Of a stretch of 16,406 nt of DNA, positions 6,943 to 13,295 are shown piece after piece (the first letter of the stretch is position 1; each line of letters opens with the position of its first letter). Source of the stretch: Dehalococcoidia bacterium (GTDB lineage Bacteria > Chloroflexota > Dehalococcoidia > GIF9 > UBA5629); contig QYPU01000032.1 in NCBI GenBank assembly GCA_007280145.1, positions 1 through 16,406 on the forward strand, in the 5' to 3' direction. The notes beneath the pieces were generated by a model. The model saw nothing but the letters and a program-made list of their open reading frames with translations. It made no database searches and was not told the DNA's origin. Position numbers and translations under genes: made by a program.

Positions 6943-7985
6943 TATAATTCAATGGGCATGGATGATATTGCATGCCCACGTTTCCCCTCCTTTCTAGGCA
7001 TATCAAGCATTAAAGTTTCAAACACTAGCTGTAGGTTAGCATTTCTGGAAATCTGGCTTAACGATTTCCCCAAACTGTTGATGAAATCCTTGATCTCTAG
7101 CAAACCTAGTGCTTGTGCCCATTCCTCAAGCACTAATACATAATCAACATTGACAATAACCTGTTTGCACTCGCATTTAGTTAACATCACATCACGCCAC
7201 CAAGCCAACCAAAGCTTTATTACTTCTTCGGCTAGTTTTCTATCGCTCCCAAGCTGACCAGCATAGCCAAACCGCTCCCCCCAGCCAGCGCTGAACAAGG
7301 AAAACATTTCGGATAACCTTTGAGCTCGCTGCGCAAAAGAACGATCACCAACTGAAGCTGTTAGTGCCCAGCCAAGGCAGCCTTGAGACAATCGGGCCAA
7401 AAGTCTAGCTCTATCGTCATTAACCCCCTGAGACTCAACAAGCACTTTCTCTATTTCACCACTAGACATAGGCTTCAATTCCACTCGTTGGCAACGGGAA
7501 ATCACCGTGGGCAAGAGCCGTGATTCTTCAGCAGTCAAGAGAAGTATAATTACCTTAGGTAACGGCTCTTCTAAGGTCTTGAGCAAACAATTGGCCGCCT
7601 CACTAGATAAGTACTCAGCGCCATCGATAATAAATACTTTACACTTGCCCTCATAAGGTGGCAAACTAGCACTCCGTTGAAGCGCTCTGATATCCTCAAT
7701 GCTAATCTCAACCCGTGGTTTCGTTTCTGTCAAACCCCAACCTGAGTTTAAACCTATTGTTGCAACATCAGCATGTCTACCATTGGCGATTCTACGGCAA
7801 GATTGGCACTCCCCACAGGGGGGGGCAGCCCCCTGACAATTTACCGCTTGAGCCAAGTCGAGAGCTAGAGTAGTCTTACCCACACGAGGTGGCCCTACAA
7901 AGAGATAGGCATGAGCTAAATTACTCATCCTGAAGCTATGTTCAAGCAAAGCTAAAGCTTTAAGCTGACCAATCGTTCGCCACAT
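6942..7985 (-). CDS. holB: DNA polymerase III delta' subunit (clamp loader)
   Basis: This 347-residue AAA+ protein resembles delta'/gamma-type clamp-loader subunits, which load the sliding clamp during replication. The N-terminus (IGQLKALALLEHSF, then LAHAYLFVGP) is characteristic. A P-loop GPPRVGKTT is at 31-39, and C50, C57, C60 and C63 form the zinc module. A Walker B-like VFIIDGAEYL is at about 117-126, LLKTLEEP at about 134-141, and the SRC motif at 163-165. The P-loop is intact, unlike E. coli delta' which has lost it, so this subunit could bind ATP. The length and absence of a long C-terminal extension favour HolB over DnaX. It lies 8 bases after lysA, with no clear ribosome binding site, and overlaps ricT by one base. 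Confidence 0.88.
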   Translation of the reverse strand: MWRTIGQLKALALLEHSFRMSNLAHAYLFVGPPRVGKTTLALDLAQAVNCQGAAPPCGECQSCRRIANGRHADVATIGLNSGWGLTETKPRVEISIEDIRALQRSASLPPYEGKCKVFIIDGAEYLSSEAANCLLKTLEEPLPKVIILLLTAEESRLLPTVISRCQRVELKPMSSGEIEKVLVESQGVNDDRARLLARLSQGCLGWALTASVGDRSFAQRAQRLSEMFSLFSAGWGERFGYAGQLGSDRKLAEEVIKLWLAWWRDVMLTKCECKQVIVNVDYVLVLEEWAQALGLLEIKDFINSLGKSLSQISRNANLQLVFETLMLDMPRKEGKRGHAISSMPIEL

Positions 7986-7993
7986 GTCAACTA

Positions 7994-9319
7994 CTAAATT
8001 AAATCTAACCTCATTAAGTCCTGATAGTTTTCTCTCCTTCGAATAAGGCGAGCTTTACCATCCCTGACCATGATAATCGCCGGTCTCGGAACCATGTTAT
8101 AGTTGTTCGACATAGGGATGGAATAGGCGCCGCTGACCGGCATTGCGATAATGTCCCCTACTGAAGCCGGCGCCACCATCACATCTCTGACCAGAATGTC
8201 CCCCGACTCGCAATATCTACCTGCAACGGTGGCCCTCATCGTCTCCTCTTCACCAACCCTATTAGCCAACAGTGCCTCATACTTAGCTTCATAAAGAGCT
8301 GGACGGACATTATCCCCTATACCACCGTCAACACAAATGTAGTTCCGCACTCCAGGTATCTCTTTTATCGCGCCAATAGTATACAAAGCCACTCCCGCTT
8401 GCCCCACAATCCCTCTTCCGGGCTCAATAATAAACCTAGGACATGCTAACCCTAGCTCATTAGTCATGCTCATCAATTTGGAAGTTATAGCCTCAGCATA
8501 ATCAGCTATACTTGGCGCTGAAGAATCAAGGGTATACTGAACAGCAAAACCGCCACCAGGGGCAAATTCCTGCATGTGAAAATTGTACTTGTCTTTCATT
8601 TCCCTGGCGAAACGGAGTACTAATTCTATAGCTATCTGATAAGGAGAGGTATCAGGAATCGGAGAGCCAAGGTGGAAGTGGAGACCCGCAAGCTTGAGAT
8701 TAGAAACTGACATGGCTTTAACTACTGCCATATCGGCCTGCCCGGTGGTTAGCGGAAAGCCAAATTTGCTATCCAATATTCCGGTAGTAGTGTAACGGTG
8801 AGTATGAGGGTCAACCCCCGGAGTAAGACGAAGTAGAATCTTTTGGCTAATCCCCATCTCTCCAGCCAGTCTATCAAGCAACTCCAATTCATAAAAATTA
8901 TCAACTACAATTCGCCCGACTTCCCCTTTCAAGGCTAGCTCCAGCTCATCCACTGTCTTATTATTACCATGAAAATAGACTTTGTCTGGGGGAAAAGCTA
9001 CTGATTGAGCCACACTCAACTCACCCCCAGAAACAACATCCAGTCCTAGACCTTCTTCTTTAAAAATAAGAGCTAACGCTCGATTCAGGAAAGCCTTGGC
9101 TGCATATATAATTAGCGTATCTGGATAGCGCTTGGTGAACTCAGTCTGGAACTCTTGACACTTGGAACGGAGGGTGAGCTCATCGAGAACATAAAGAGGA
9201 GTGCCATATTCCTTAGCTAACTCAATGCTGTCACAGCCACCAATACAAAGATGGCCGCGATTATCCACTTCCTTTGTAAACGGAAACAGGGAAAGCTTAG
9301 GTAAATTGCTTCGCCTCAT
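7994..9319 (-). CDS. lysA: diaminopimelate decarboxylase
   Basis: This PLP-dependent fold-III decarboxylase converts meso-diaminopimelate to lysine, the last step of lysine synthesis. The 441-residue length is normal. Key features visible are the PLP-binding lysine K75 in YAAKAF, the HFHLGS motif at 214-219, the glycine-rich phosphate-binding loop APGGGF at about 253-258, EPGR at 299-302, the substrate-binding CESGD at 370-374 (Cys from the partner subunit), and the AYS...NYN segment near 398-408. The gene ends with two tandem TAG codons. ATG 9319 lies about 28 bases downstream of the predicted transcription start and has little Shine-Dalgarno character. It heads the lysA-holB-ricT unit, so a metabolic gene leads two information-processing genes. 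Confidence 0.95.
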   Translation of the reverse strand: MRRSNLPKLSLFPFTKEVDNRGHLCIGGCDSIELAKEYGTPLYVLDELTLRSKCQEFQTEFTKRYPDTLIIYAAKAFLNRALALIFKEEGLGLDVVSGGELSVAQSVAFPPDKVYFHGNNKTVDELELALKGEVGRIVVDNFYELELLDRLAGEMGISQKILLRLTPGVDPHTHRYTTTGILDSKFGFPLTTGQADMAVVKAMSVSNLKLAGLHFHLGSPIPDTSPYQIAIELVLRFAREMKDKYNFHMQEFAPGGGFAVQYTLDSSAPSIADYAEAITSKLMSMTNELGLACPRFIIEPGRGIVGQAGVALYTIGAIKEIPGVRNYICVDGGIGDNVRPALYEAKYEALLANRVGEEETMRATVAGRYCESGDILVRDVMVAPASVGDIIAMPVSGAYSIPMSNNYNMVPRPAIIMVRDGKARLIRRRENYQDLMRLDLI

Positions 9320-9354
9320 TAAAACAATACCACTAATATCAGCAGACTACGGCC

Positions 9355-9384
9355 ATTATACTATCCTTATGGCCAACGTGTCAT
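9355..9384 (-). promoter_or_regulatory. promoter of the lysA-holB-ricT unit
   Basis: On the minus strand ATGACA (9384-9379) and a perfect TATAAT (9360-9355) are separated by 18 bases. It lies back to back with the rightward promoter at 9409-9437. Confidence 0.65.
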
Positions 9385-9408
9385 CCTCAATTAATGCTCC
9401 TGTTCAAA

Positions 9409-9437
9409 TTGACAGACAAAACTTGGTAGAGTACAAT
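9409..9437 (+). promoter_or_regulatory. promoter of the bifunctional-nuclease gene
   Basis: TTGACA (9409-9414) and TACAAT (9432-9437) are separated by 17 bases, close to the sigma70 ideal. A start near 9444 leaves a leader of about 26 bases with GGAGGA at 9459-9464 before the ATG at 9470. Readthrough could also supply the atp operon. Confidence 0.75.
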
Positions 9438-9469
9438 AACTTCTGCGGCGATATCGTTGGAGGAATACC

Positions 9470-10021
9470 ATGGTAGAGATGACGATTGACAGTATTCGAG
9501 TAAGCCTGATGAATTATCAGCATGTAGTGATCCTAAAAGAGAAGGAATCAGACCGTTACTTGCCTATCTGGATCGGTCCAGCAGAAGCAGACGCTATATC
9601 AGTAAAGCTGCAAAATGTGGATATAGCCCGCCCTTTGACTCATGATTTGCTAGATTCTGTAATCAGCACATTAGGAGCCTCGGTTAATTTTATTGTAGTC
9701 AACGACCTCCATAACGATACTTTCTATGCTAAAATCATGCTCAATGTTAACGGTGGGCAGGTAGAAATCGACTCTCGTCCCAGTGACGCAATTGCCTTAG
9801 CAGTAAGAACAACAGCACCCATATATGTTGAGGAAGCCATTCTGGACAAAGCCGGCATTATGCTCGACCGAGAAACAGGAAAGCCTATCCCCATAGACAA
9901 GAATGCTAATAAATCAGAGGCCAAAGGTAAGGTTGACGAGCAGGAACTAAAGAAACTGTCGGCCTTTTATGACTTTATTAATACTCTTAATTTGGATGAT
10001 TTGGGTAAGCGTAAATCTTAA
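9470..10021 (+). CDS. bifunctional nuclease (BFN, DUF151) family protein
   Basis: This 183-residue protein has the BFN/DUF151 domain across about residues 1-130. Typical segments are VVILKEKESDRYLPIWIGPAEA near the start, the middle RPLTHDLL, and SRPSDAIALAVR near residues 102-113. Plant members of this family have reported DNase and RNase activity, and related bacterial proteins are often annotated as nucleases; the bacterial role remains unclear. The C-terminal 50 residues are lysine/glutamate-rich and could be a short helical tail. Translation should be efficient, with GGAGGA 5 bases before the ATG. It is followed 6 bases later by a small zinc-ribbon gene. Its strong promoter lies in the shared bidirectional region with lysA. 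Confidence 0.88.
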   Translation: MVEMTIDSIRVSLMNYQHVVILKEKESDRYLPIWIGPAEADAISVKLQNVDIARPLTHDLLDSVISTLGASVNFIVVNDLHNDTFYAKIMLNVNGGQVEIDSRPSDAIALAVRTTAPIYVEEAILDKAGIMLDRETGKPIPIDKNANKSEAKGKVDEQELKKLSAFYDFINTLNLDDLGKRKS

Positions 10022-10027
10022 ATAAAT

Positions 10028-10366
10028 ATGCGGAATATAATGAACGAACGTTTCATCAAAAAATTAATGTCCACAACAAAATGCAGTGTTTGTGGAGAAC
10101 ATTACGAGATAAATAACATTAAGGTTCTGAGGCACGAAGATGATATGTGGTTTCTAAATGTCTTCTGTCCATCTTGCCGCAGTCAAGCTTTAGTTGCCGC
10201 TGTTGTTAAGAAAGACAAATCCCTGGAGACCACCACAGACCTTACCAAAGCAGAGTCAGCTAAATTCACCCAAGCCTTCACAATCAGCGCTGACGATATA
10301 CTAGATTTACATAATTTCCTACAGGACTTTGACGGAGATTTCGCTAAGCTTTTCAGTCAAAAGTGA
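10028..10366 (+). CDS. small zinc-ribbon protein of unknown function
   Basis: This 112-residue protein has two CxxC pairs, C19-x2-C22 and C47-x2-C50, spaced as in a zinc ribbon. A second half of about 60 residues ends in an acidic helix (ADDILDLHNFLQDF). I do not recognise a named family. The ATG at 10028 has no Shine-Dalgarno site. An in-frame ATG at 10040 follows a weak GGA and could be the true start (108 residues). It sits 6 bases after the bifunctional-nuclease gene and is probably cotranscribed. The 131 bases that follow, before atpI, hold no other gene. Confidence 0.75.
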   Translation: MRNIMNERFIKKLMSTTKCSVCGEHYEINNIKVLRHEDDMWFLNVFCPSCRSQALVAAVVKKDKSLETTTDLTKAESAKFTQAFTISADDILDLHNFLQDFDGDFAKLFSQK

Positions 10367-10469
10367 GATAGTAAGGCAGAAAGCAACCACTTATCGGCCT
10401 AACAAATGCCTCTGCTCAAAAGTTATAAGTATTTTAGAAAAACAGCCTACTTTGAACTAGCACAGTGCC

Positions 10470-10499
10470 TTGATTTGAAAAGAAAACATATGATACAAT
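10470..10499 (+). promoter_or_regulatory. promoter-like motif overlapping the atpI start codon
   Basis: TTGATT (10470-10475) and TACAAT (10494-10499) are 18 bases apart, but the -10 box overlaps the only possible atpI start (ATG 10498). If it is active, its transcripts would begin inside atpI. It may be fortuitous. Confidence 0.3.
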
Positions 10500-10788
10500 G
10501 CAACAGTTTAAGCCAAAGAAACCAGTACCAAGAGAGTGGGTAAGGCCCTTTTGGTTTCTTTTTAGTGTTGGCTGGTATGTAGCTTTAAGTATTGCTATAC
10601 CAACTGGGATCGGGTATTGGTTTGATCGCCCAGAGAAGCTTGACAGCCATCCCTTATTTACTCTTATTGGCTTTGCTGTAGGAACGGTGCTTGCTTTTTA
10701 CGGTCTTTATCGCATGCTTCACCAGTTCTACATCGAGCAAAAAGAACAAGAACAAAGGAAAAACAAGGAAGAAGACCAGCATCTATGA
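10498..10788 (+). CDS. atpI: ATP synthase accessory membrane protein AtpI/AtpZ type
   Basis: This 96-residue membrane protein resembles the AtpZ/AtpI-type F1Fo accessory proteins encoded first in many atp operons and proposed to aid c-ring assembly or Mg2+ supply. Two hydrophobic segments are visible at about residues 18-42 and 52-72, with the GIGYWFDR turn between them matching the family's glycine-rich G-x-x-hydrophobic-D pattern. A highly charged tail (EQKEQEQRKNKEED) follows. ATG 10498 is the only plausible start: there is a stop at 10471-10473 in frame, and no ATG, GTG or TTG within the first half of the coding sequence. It has no clear ribosome binding site. The stop overlaps atpB by ATGA at 10785-10788. 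Confidence 0.82.
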   Translation: MQQFKPKKPVPREWVRPFWFLFSVGWYVALSIAIPTGIGYWFDRPEKLDSHPLFTLIGFAVGTVLAFYGLYRMLHQFYIEQKEQEQRKNKEEDQHL

Positions 10789-11744
10789 ATATGGGCAGTG
10801 GATGCTCTACCAGAATCTTAGTTTTAGTAAGTATTATTCTTTTAGCCCTTTTGGGAGTTGGTCTGATTGCTGGCCCCTTAGGCGCCACCCTCTTGGGTAT
10901 TGAACCACCTGGCATCTTAAATGTCTCAAAACCACATATTCAACTCCCTTCCGAGGGGATATTATCTGTTGCTGGCTTTACTATCACCAATACTCTCATT
11001 GCTTGTTGGCTTACTATCATCTTCTTGGTGGTTTTCTTTTATGCCTGTACTCGAAAAATGAAACTTATACCAGGGAGGCTACAAAGCTTTGCCGAGATGG
11101 TCGTATAAGGGCTGCTAAACTTTATTGAAGGTGCGGCTGGAGAGAAAAATGCTCGCACCGTTTTCCCTATAGTAGCCACCATTTTTCTTTTTGTTATAAC
11201 CAATGCTTACCTGGCCCTTCTACCATTTTTTGGCACTATAGGCATTAAAGAGGGTGAGTCAATCATACCATTGTTTAGAGGCGCAAATACTGATATCAAT
11301 GTGCCCCTCTCTATTGCCCTAATGTCCGTTGTCTTTATTGAATTTTGGGGACTGCGCGCGCTAGGCGTTTTCCGCTACCTCAACACTTTTTTCAATATCG
11401 GTCAGCTAGGCAAGGGCATCGCAAACCTGTCTAAAGGGAAAATGAAACCTGCCATGACCGGTATCAGCTTTGGTTTCATCAACTTATTTATTGGCTGTCT
11501 GGAAGTGCTCAGCCACTTTATTCGCATTATCAGTTTCACCTTCCGTCTCTTCGGCAACATGACTGCCGGTGAAATACTGCTACTGGTTGTCTGTTTCTTA
11601 GTACCCCTGATTGCACCTATCCCCTTTTATGGGTTAGAATTACTCGTTGGTTTTCTTCAGGCTCTGATTTTCGCCGGCTTGACGCTCGTGTTCGGCGTTA
11701 TAGCTTTAACTCCTCATGAAGAGGAGCACCAAGAAACAGCTTAA
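10785..11744 (+). pseudogene. atpB: ATP synthase Fo subunit a, interrupted by an in-frame TAA
   Basis: This is the membrane subunit that forms the proton half-channels next to the c-ring. The frame codes for 107 residues ending SFAEMVV, meets TAA at 11106-11108, then continues in the same frame with GLLNFIEGAAGEKNAR and four or more membrane segments to 11744. Without the stop it would be 319 residues, normal for the family. The essential arginine (E. coli Arg210) is present at position 254 within FRLFGNM, so all catalytic parts lie after the stop. No frameshift is needed. TAA differs from GAA or CAA by one base, and subunit a commonly has Glu near this point. No good restart codon or ribosome binding site follows; the first in-frame candidate is TTG 11271. 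It overlaps atpI by 4 bases. Possible causes are a sequence error, a real mutation or readthrough. Confidence 0.85.
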
Positions 11745-11763
11745 TTTAAAAAGGAGGGAGTAA

Positions 11764-11994
11764 ATGGATCCAGAAGCAATGAAAATGTTAGCTGCGGGGC
11801 TGGCTGGGGGGCTAGGGATGCTTGGTCCTGGCATAGGCTTAGGGCTAATTGGCTTTGGGGCTATGCAAGCTCTTGGACGCAATCCTGAGGCTAGAGGACC
11901 TATTTTGACCAACATGATTTTGATTGGTGCCTTGGCCGAAGCTGTTGGTATATACGCTCTAATCGTAGCTATTCTACTAGCTTTGGTAGTATAA
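11764..11994 (+). CDS. atpE: ATP synthase Fo subunit c
   Basis: This is the 76-residue hairpin that forms the rotating c-ring. Helix 1 (about 8-37) contains the glycine-rich GGLGMLGPGIGLG. The polar loop is RNPEARG at 39-45. Helix 2 (about 47-75) carries the ion-binding carboxylate E59 in LAEAVGIY. By alignment with Na+-binding c subunits, the Gln of helix 1 is Leu26 and the Ser after the Glu is Ala60, so the Na+ ligand set is absent and proton coupling is the likely mode. This is an inference from known ligand patterns. A strong AAGGAGG at 11751-11757 sits 6 bases before the ATG, fitting the high copy number of c. It follows atpB by 19 bases. Confidence 0.95.
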   Translation: MDPEAMKMLAAGLAGGLGMLGPGIGLGLIGFGAMQALGRNPEARGPILTNMILIGALAEAVGIYALIVAILLALVV

Positions 11995-12008
11995 GGAGAT
12001 AGGACGAA

Positions 12009-12119
12009 ATGGAAGATAGCAATTTACCAGCTTTTATCGGCGCTATTATTGGGGCAGTCATAGTAAGTGGGATTATAGTGGCCATGGGCTTTATTATAAT
12101 TGCCTTCATGCTAGTTTGA
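12009..12119 (+). CDS. 36-residue single-pass membrane microprotein between atpE and atpF
   Basis: ATG 12009 to TGA 12119 encodes 36 residues starting MEDSNLPAFIGAIIGAV. A short acidic N-terminus is followed by one hydrophobic segment from about residue 8 to 36, with G11-x3-G15 and S20, G21, G27 spaced as in helix-packing motifs. AAGGAG at 11993-11998, overlapping the atpE stop, lies 10 bases before the ATG. It follows atpE by 14 bases in the same direction, so it would be cotranslated with the Fo subunits. I do not recognise a family. It could be a small Fo-associated or assembly peptide, or a chance ORF. The well-placed ribosome binding site and clean membrane segment favour a real gene. 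Confidence 0.55.
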   Translation: MEDSNLPAFIGAIIGAVIVSGIIVAMGFIIIAFMLV

Positions 12120-12129
12120 ATTAAAGACC

Positions 12130-12198
12130 GTTGCGGCCCAAGCCTAGCTAGAATAGGCAGAGGGCTTACGTTCGAACAAGGGTACTCCCTTCAGCAAC
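12130..12198 (+). other. potential branched RNA structure upstream of atpF
   Basis: GTTGC (12130-12134) can pair with GCAAC (12194-12198), enclosing two arms. Arm 1 pairs GCCC (12136-12139) with GGGC (12062-equivalent position 12162-12165) and GCCTA (12142-12146) with TAGGC (12154-12158), loop of 7. Arm 2 pairs AAGGG (12178-12182) with CCCTT (12187-12191), loop TACT. A palindrome GTTCGAAC (12170-12177) lies between the arms. There is no T-tract, so it is not a standard terminator. It ends 9 bases before the atpF ribosome binding site and could tune atpF translation or mRNA stability. Pairings were found by eye. Confidence 0.35.
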
Positions 12199-12217
12199 AA
12201 AAATACGAGGAGACAAG

Positions 12218-12718
12218 ATGGAAGGTATTGGTATCAACTTACCGCTATTAGTAGCTTTTCTTGTAAGCTTCATTATTTTGTTTGTTTCGCTGGGGTTTGT
12301 CCTGTATAAGCCAGTACTTAAGATGCTTGATGAAAGACAAGCTAAGATAAAAGACAGTATGGAACAAGCAGAACAGATCAAGGAACAGACAGCACGCAGT
12401 GAAGAGGAAATCAAAGCTCAGCTAGAAAAAGCCCGCAAGGAAGGGCAAGACTTAATAGCACAAGCAGCGCAAATGGGAGAAAGCTTAAAAGAGGAATCCA
12501 AAGAAGGAGCACGTCAAGAGGCTGAATCGCTAATCGCCAAAGCGCGTGGTGAAATACAGCGAGAACGGGACAAAGCCATCGATGAGCTACGCCAGGAGTT
12601 TGCAAATATAGCCATCTTAGCTGCAGGAAAGGTGATTAATGAAACACTGGACAGAAAGAAGCACAGTAAGCTCATTGATGAAGTGCTGGAAGAGAGTGCT
12701 ATATTCAAACAAGATTAG
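12218..12718 (+). CDS. atpF: ATP synthase Fo subunit b
   Basis: This 166-residue protein is the peripheral stalk that links Fo to the delta and alpha subunits. One membrane segment at about residues 8-32 (LPLLVAFLVSFIILFVSLGF) is followed by YKPVLKMLDERQAKI, the conserved exit from the membrane. A long highly charged helical coiled-coil region rich in Glu, Lys, Ala and Gln (about 40-145) then binds its partner b. GAGGAG at 12207-12212 sits 5 bases before the ATG. Only one b-type gene is present, so a b2 homodimer is likely rather than the b/b' heterodimer. The preceding 223 bases are unusually loose for this operon and contain the microprotein ORF and a potential RNA structure. Confidence 0.94.
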   Translation: MEGIGINLPLLVAFLVSFIILFVSLGFVLYKPVLKMLDERQAKIKDSMEQAEQIKEQTARSEEEIKAQLEKARKEGQDLIAQAAQMGESLKEESKEGARQEAESLIAKARGEIQRERDKAIDELRQEFANIAILAAGKVINETLDRKKHSKLIDEVLEESAIFKQD

Positions 12719-12732
12719 AGGGTTAATGATTA

Positions 12733-13272
12733 ATGCCAGCAACAATGTGGAGTAAACGTTATGCCCAAGCTGCCTTTGAGATTGCTCGAGAAAAGGACGA
12801 GCTTGAAGAATGGCAAGCTGACCTGAGCAAAATAGCTGAGGCAGCAGAGGATGCTGAGTTTGTATCTTTGTTAGAAAACCCTAAGCCACCCTTTGAACTC
12901 AAGGCAAAACTTCTCAAGAAGAAGCTGGGTGAGATAAATCCTCTAGCTTCAAATCTGGCATACTTATTGGTTCTTAAAAATAGGTTCAGAAATGCTGGCC
13001 AGGTCGCTGAGGCATATGAACGTTTACTAGATGACTACCATGGAATTAAGCATGCCGAAATTGTTACTGCTACTCCACTTGACGATACAGATAAAGAAAA
13101 ACTTGCCCACCACATTGAGTCAATAACAGGGAGGAAAATCTCTGTTACCGCTCAGACTGATCCTGACATTATAGGTGGCATTATCACCAGGATAGACGGC
13201 ACGCTTATTGACGGTAGCATCCGTAATAAATTAGAGTTGCTAAAAAAAGAGTTAATTGAAACAGGGAAATAA
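12733..13272 (+). CDS. atpH: ATP synthase F1 subunit delta (OSCP)
   Basis: Delta caps the F1 head and anchors the peripheral stalk. At 179 residues it has the usual length. The N-terminal helical domain begins MWSKRYAQAAFEIA and spans to about residue 105. The C-terminal region has the family signature near residues 143-165, with DPDIIGGIITRIDGTLIDGSI, and ends in a helix. ATG 12733 has GAGGG at 12718-12722, 10 bases upstream and overlapping the atpF stop. A second ATG at 12726 is out of frame. It is 14 bases downstream of atpF and 23 bases upstream of atpA. Confidence 0.94.
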   Translation: MPATMWSKRYAQAAFEIAREKDELEEWQADLSKIAEAAEDAEFVSLLENPKPPFELKAKLLKKKLGEINPLASNLAYLLVLKNRFRNAGQVAEAYERLLDDYHGIKHAEIVTATPLDDTDKEKLAHHIESITGRKISVTAQTDPDIIGGIITRIDGTLIDGSIRNKLELLKKELIETGK

Positions 13273-13295
13273 CTACCTGTAAGGGGGATAAATGC

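Noticed and set aside
11271..11744. Separate gene starting at TTG 11271 in the atp operon
   Set aside because: It is the same frame as the upstream atpB half, its start lacks a ribosome binding site, and the sequence from 11109 to 11270 is also a-subunit homologous. It is the C-terminal part of the interrupted atpB.
12160..12198. tRNA-like T-loop sequence (GTTCGAAC)
   Set aside because: The bases flanking it do not form a T-arm, and no D-arm, anticodon arm or 7-bp acceptor stem fits around it.
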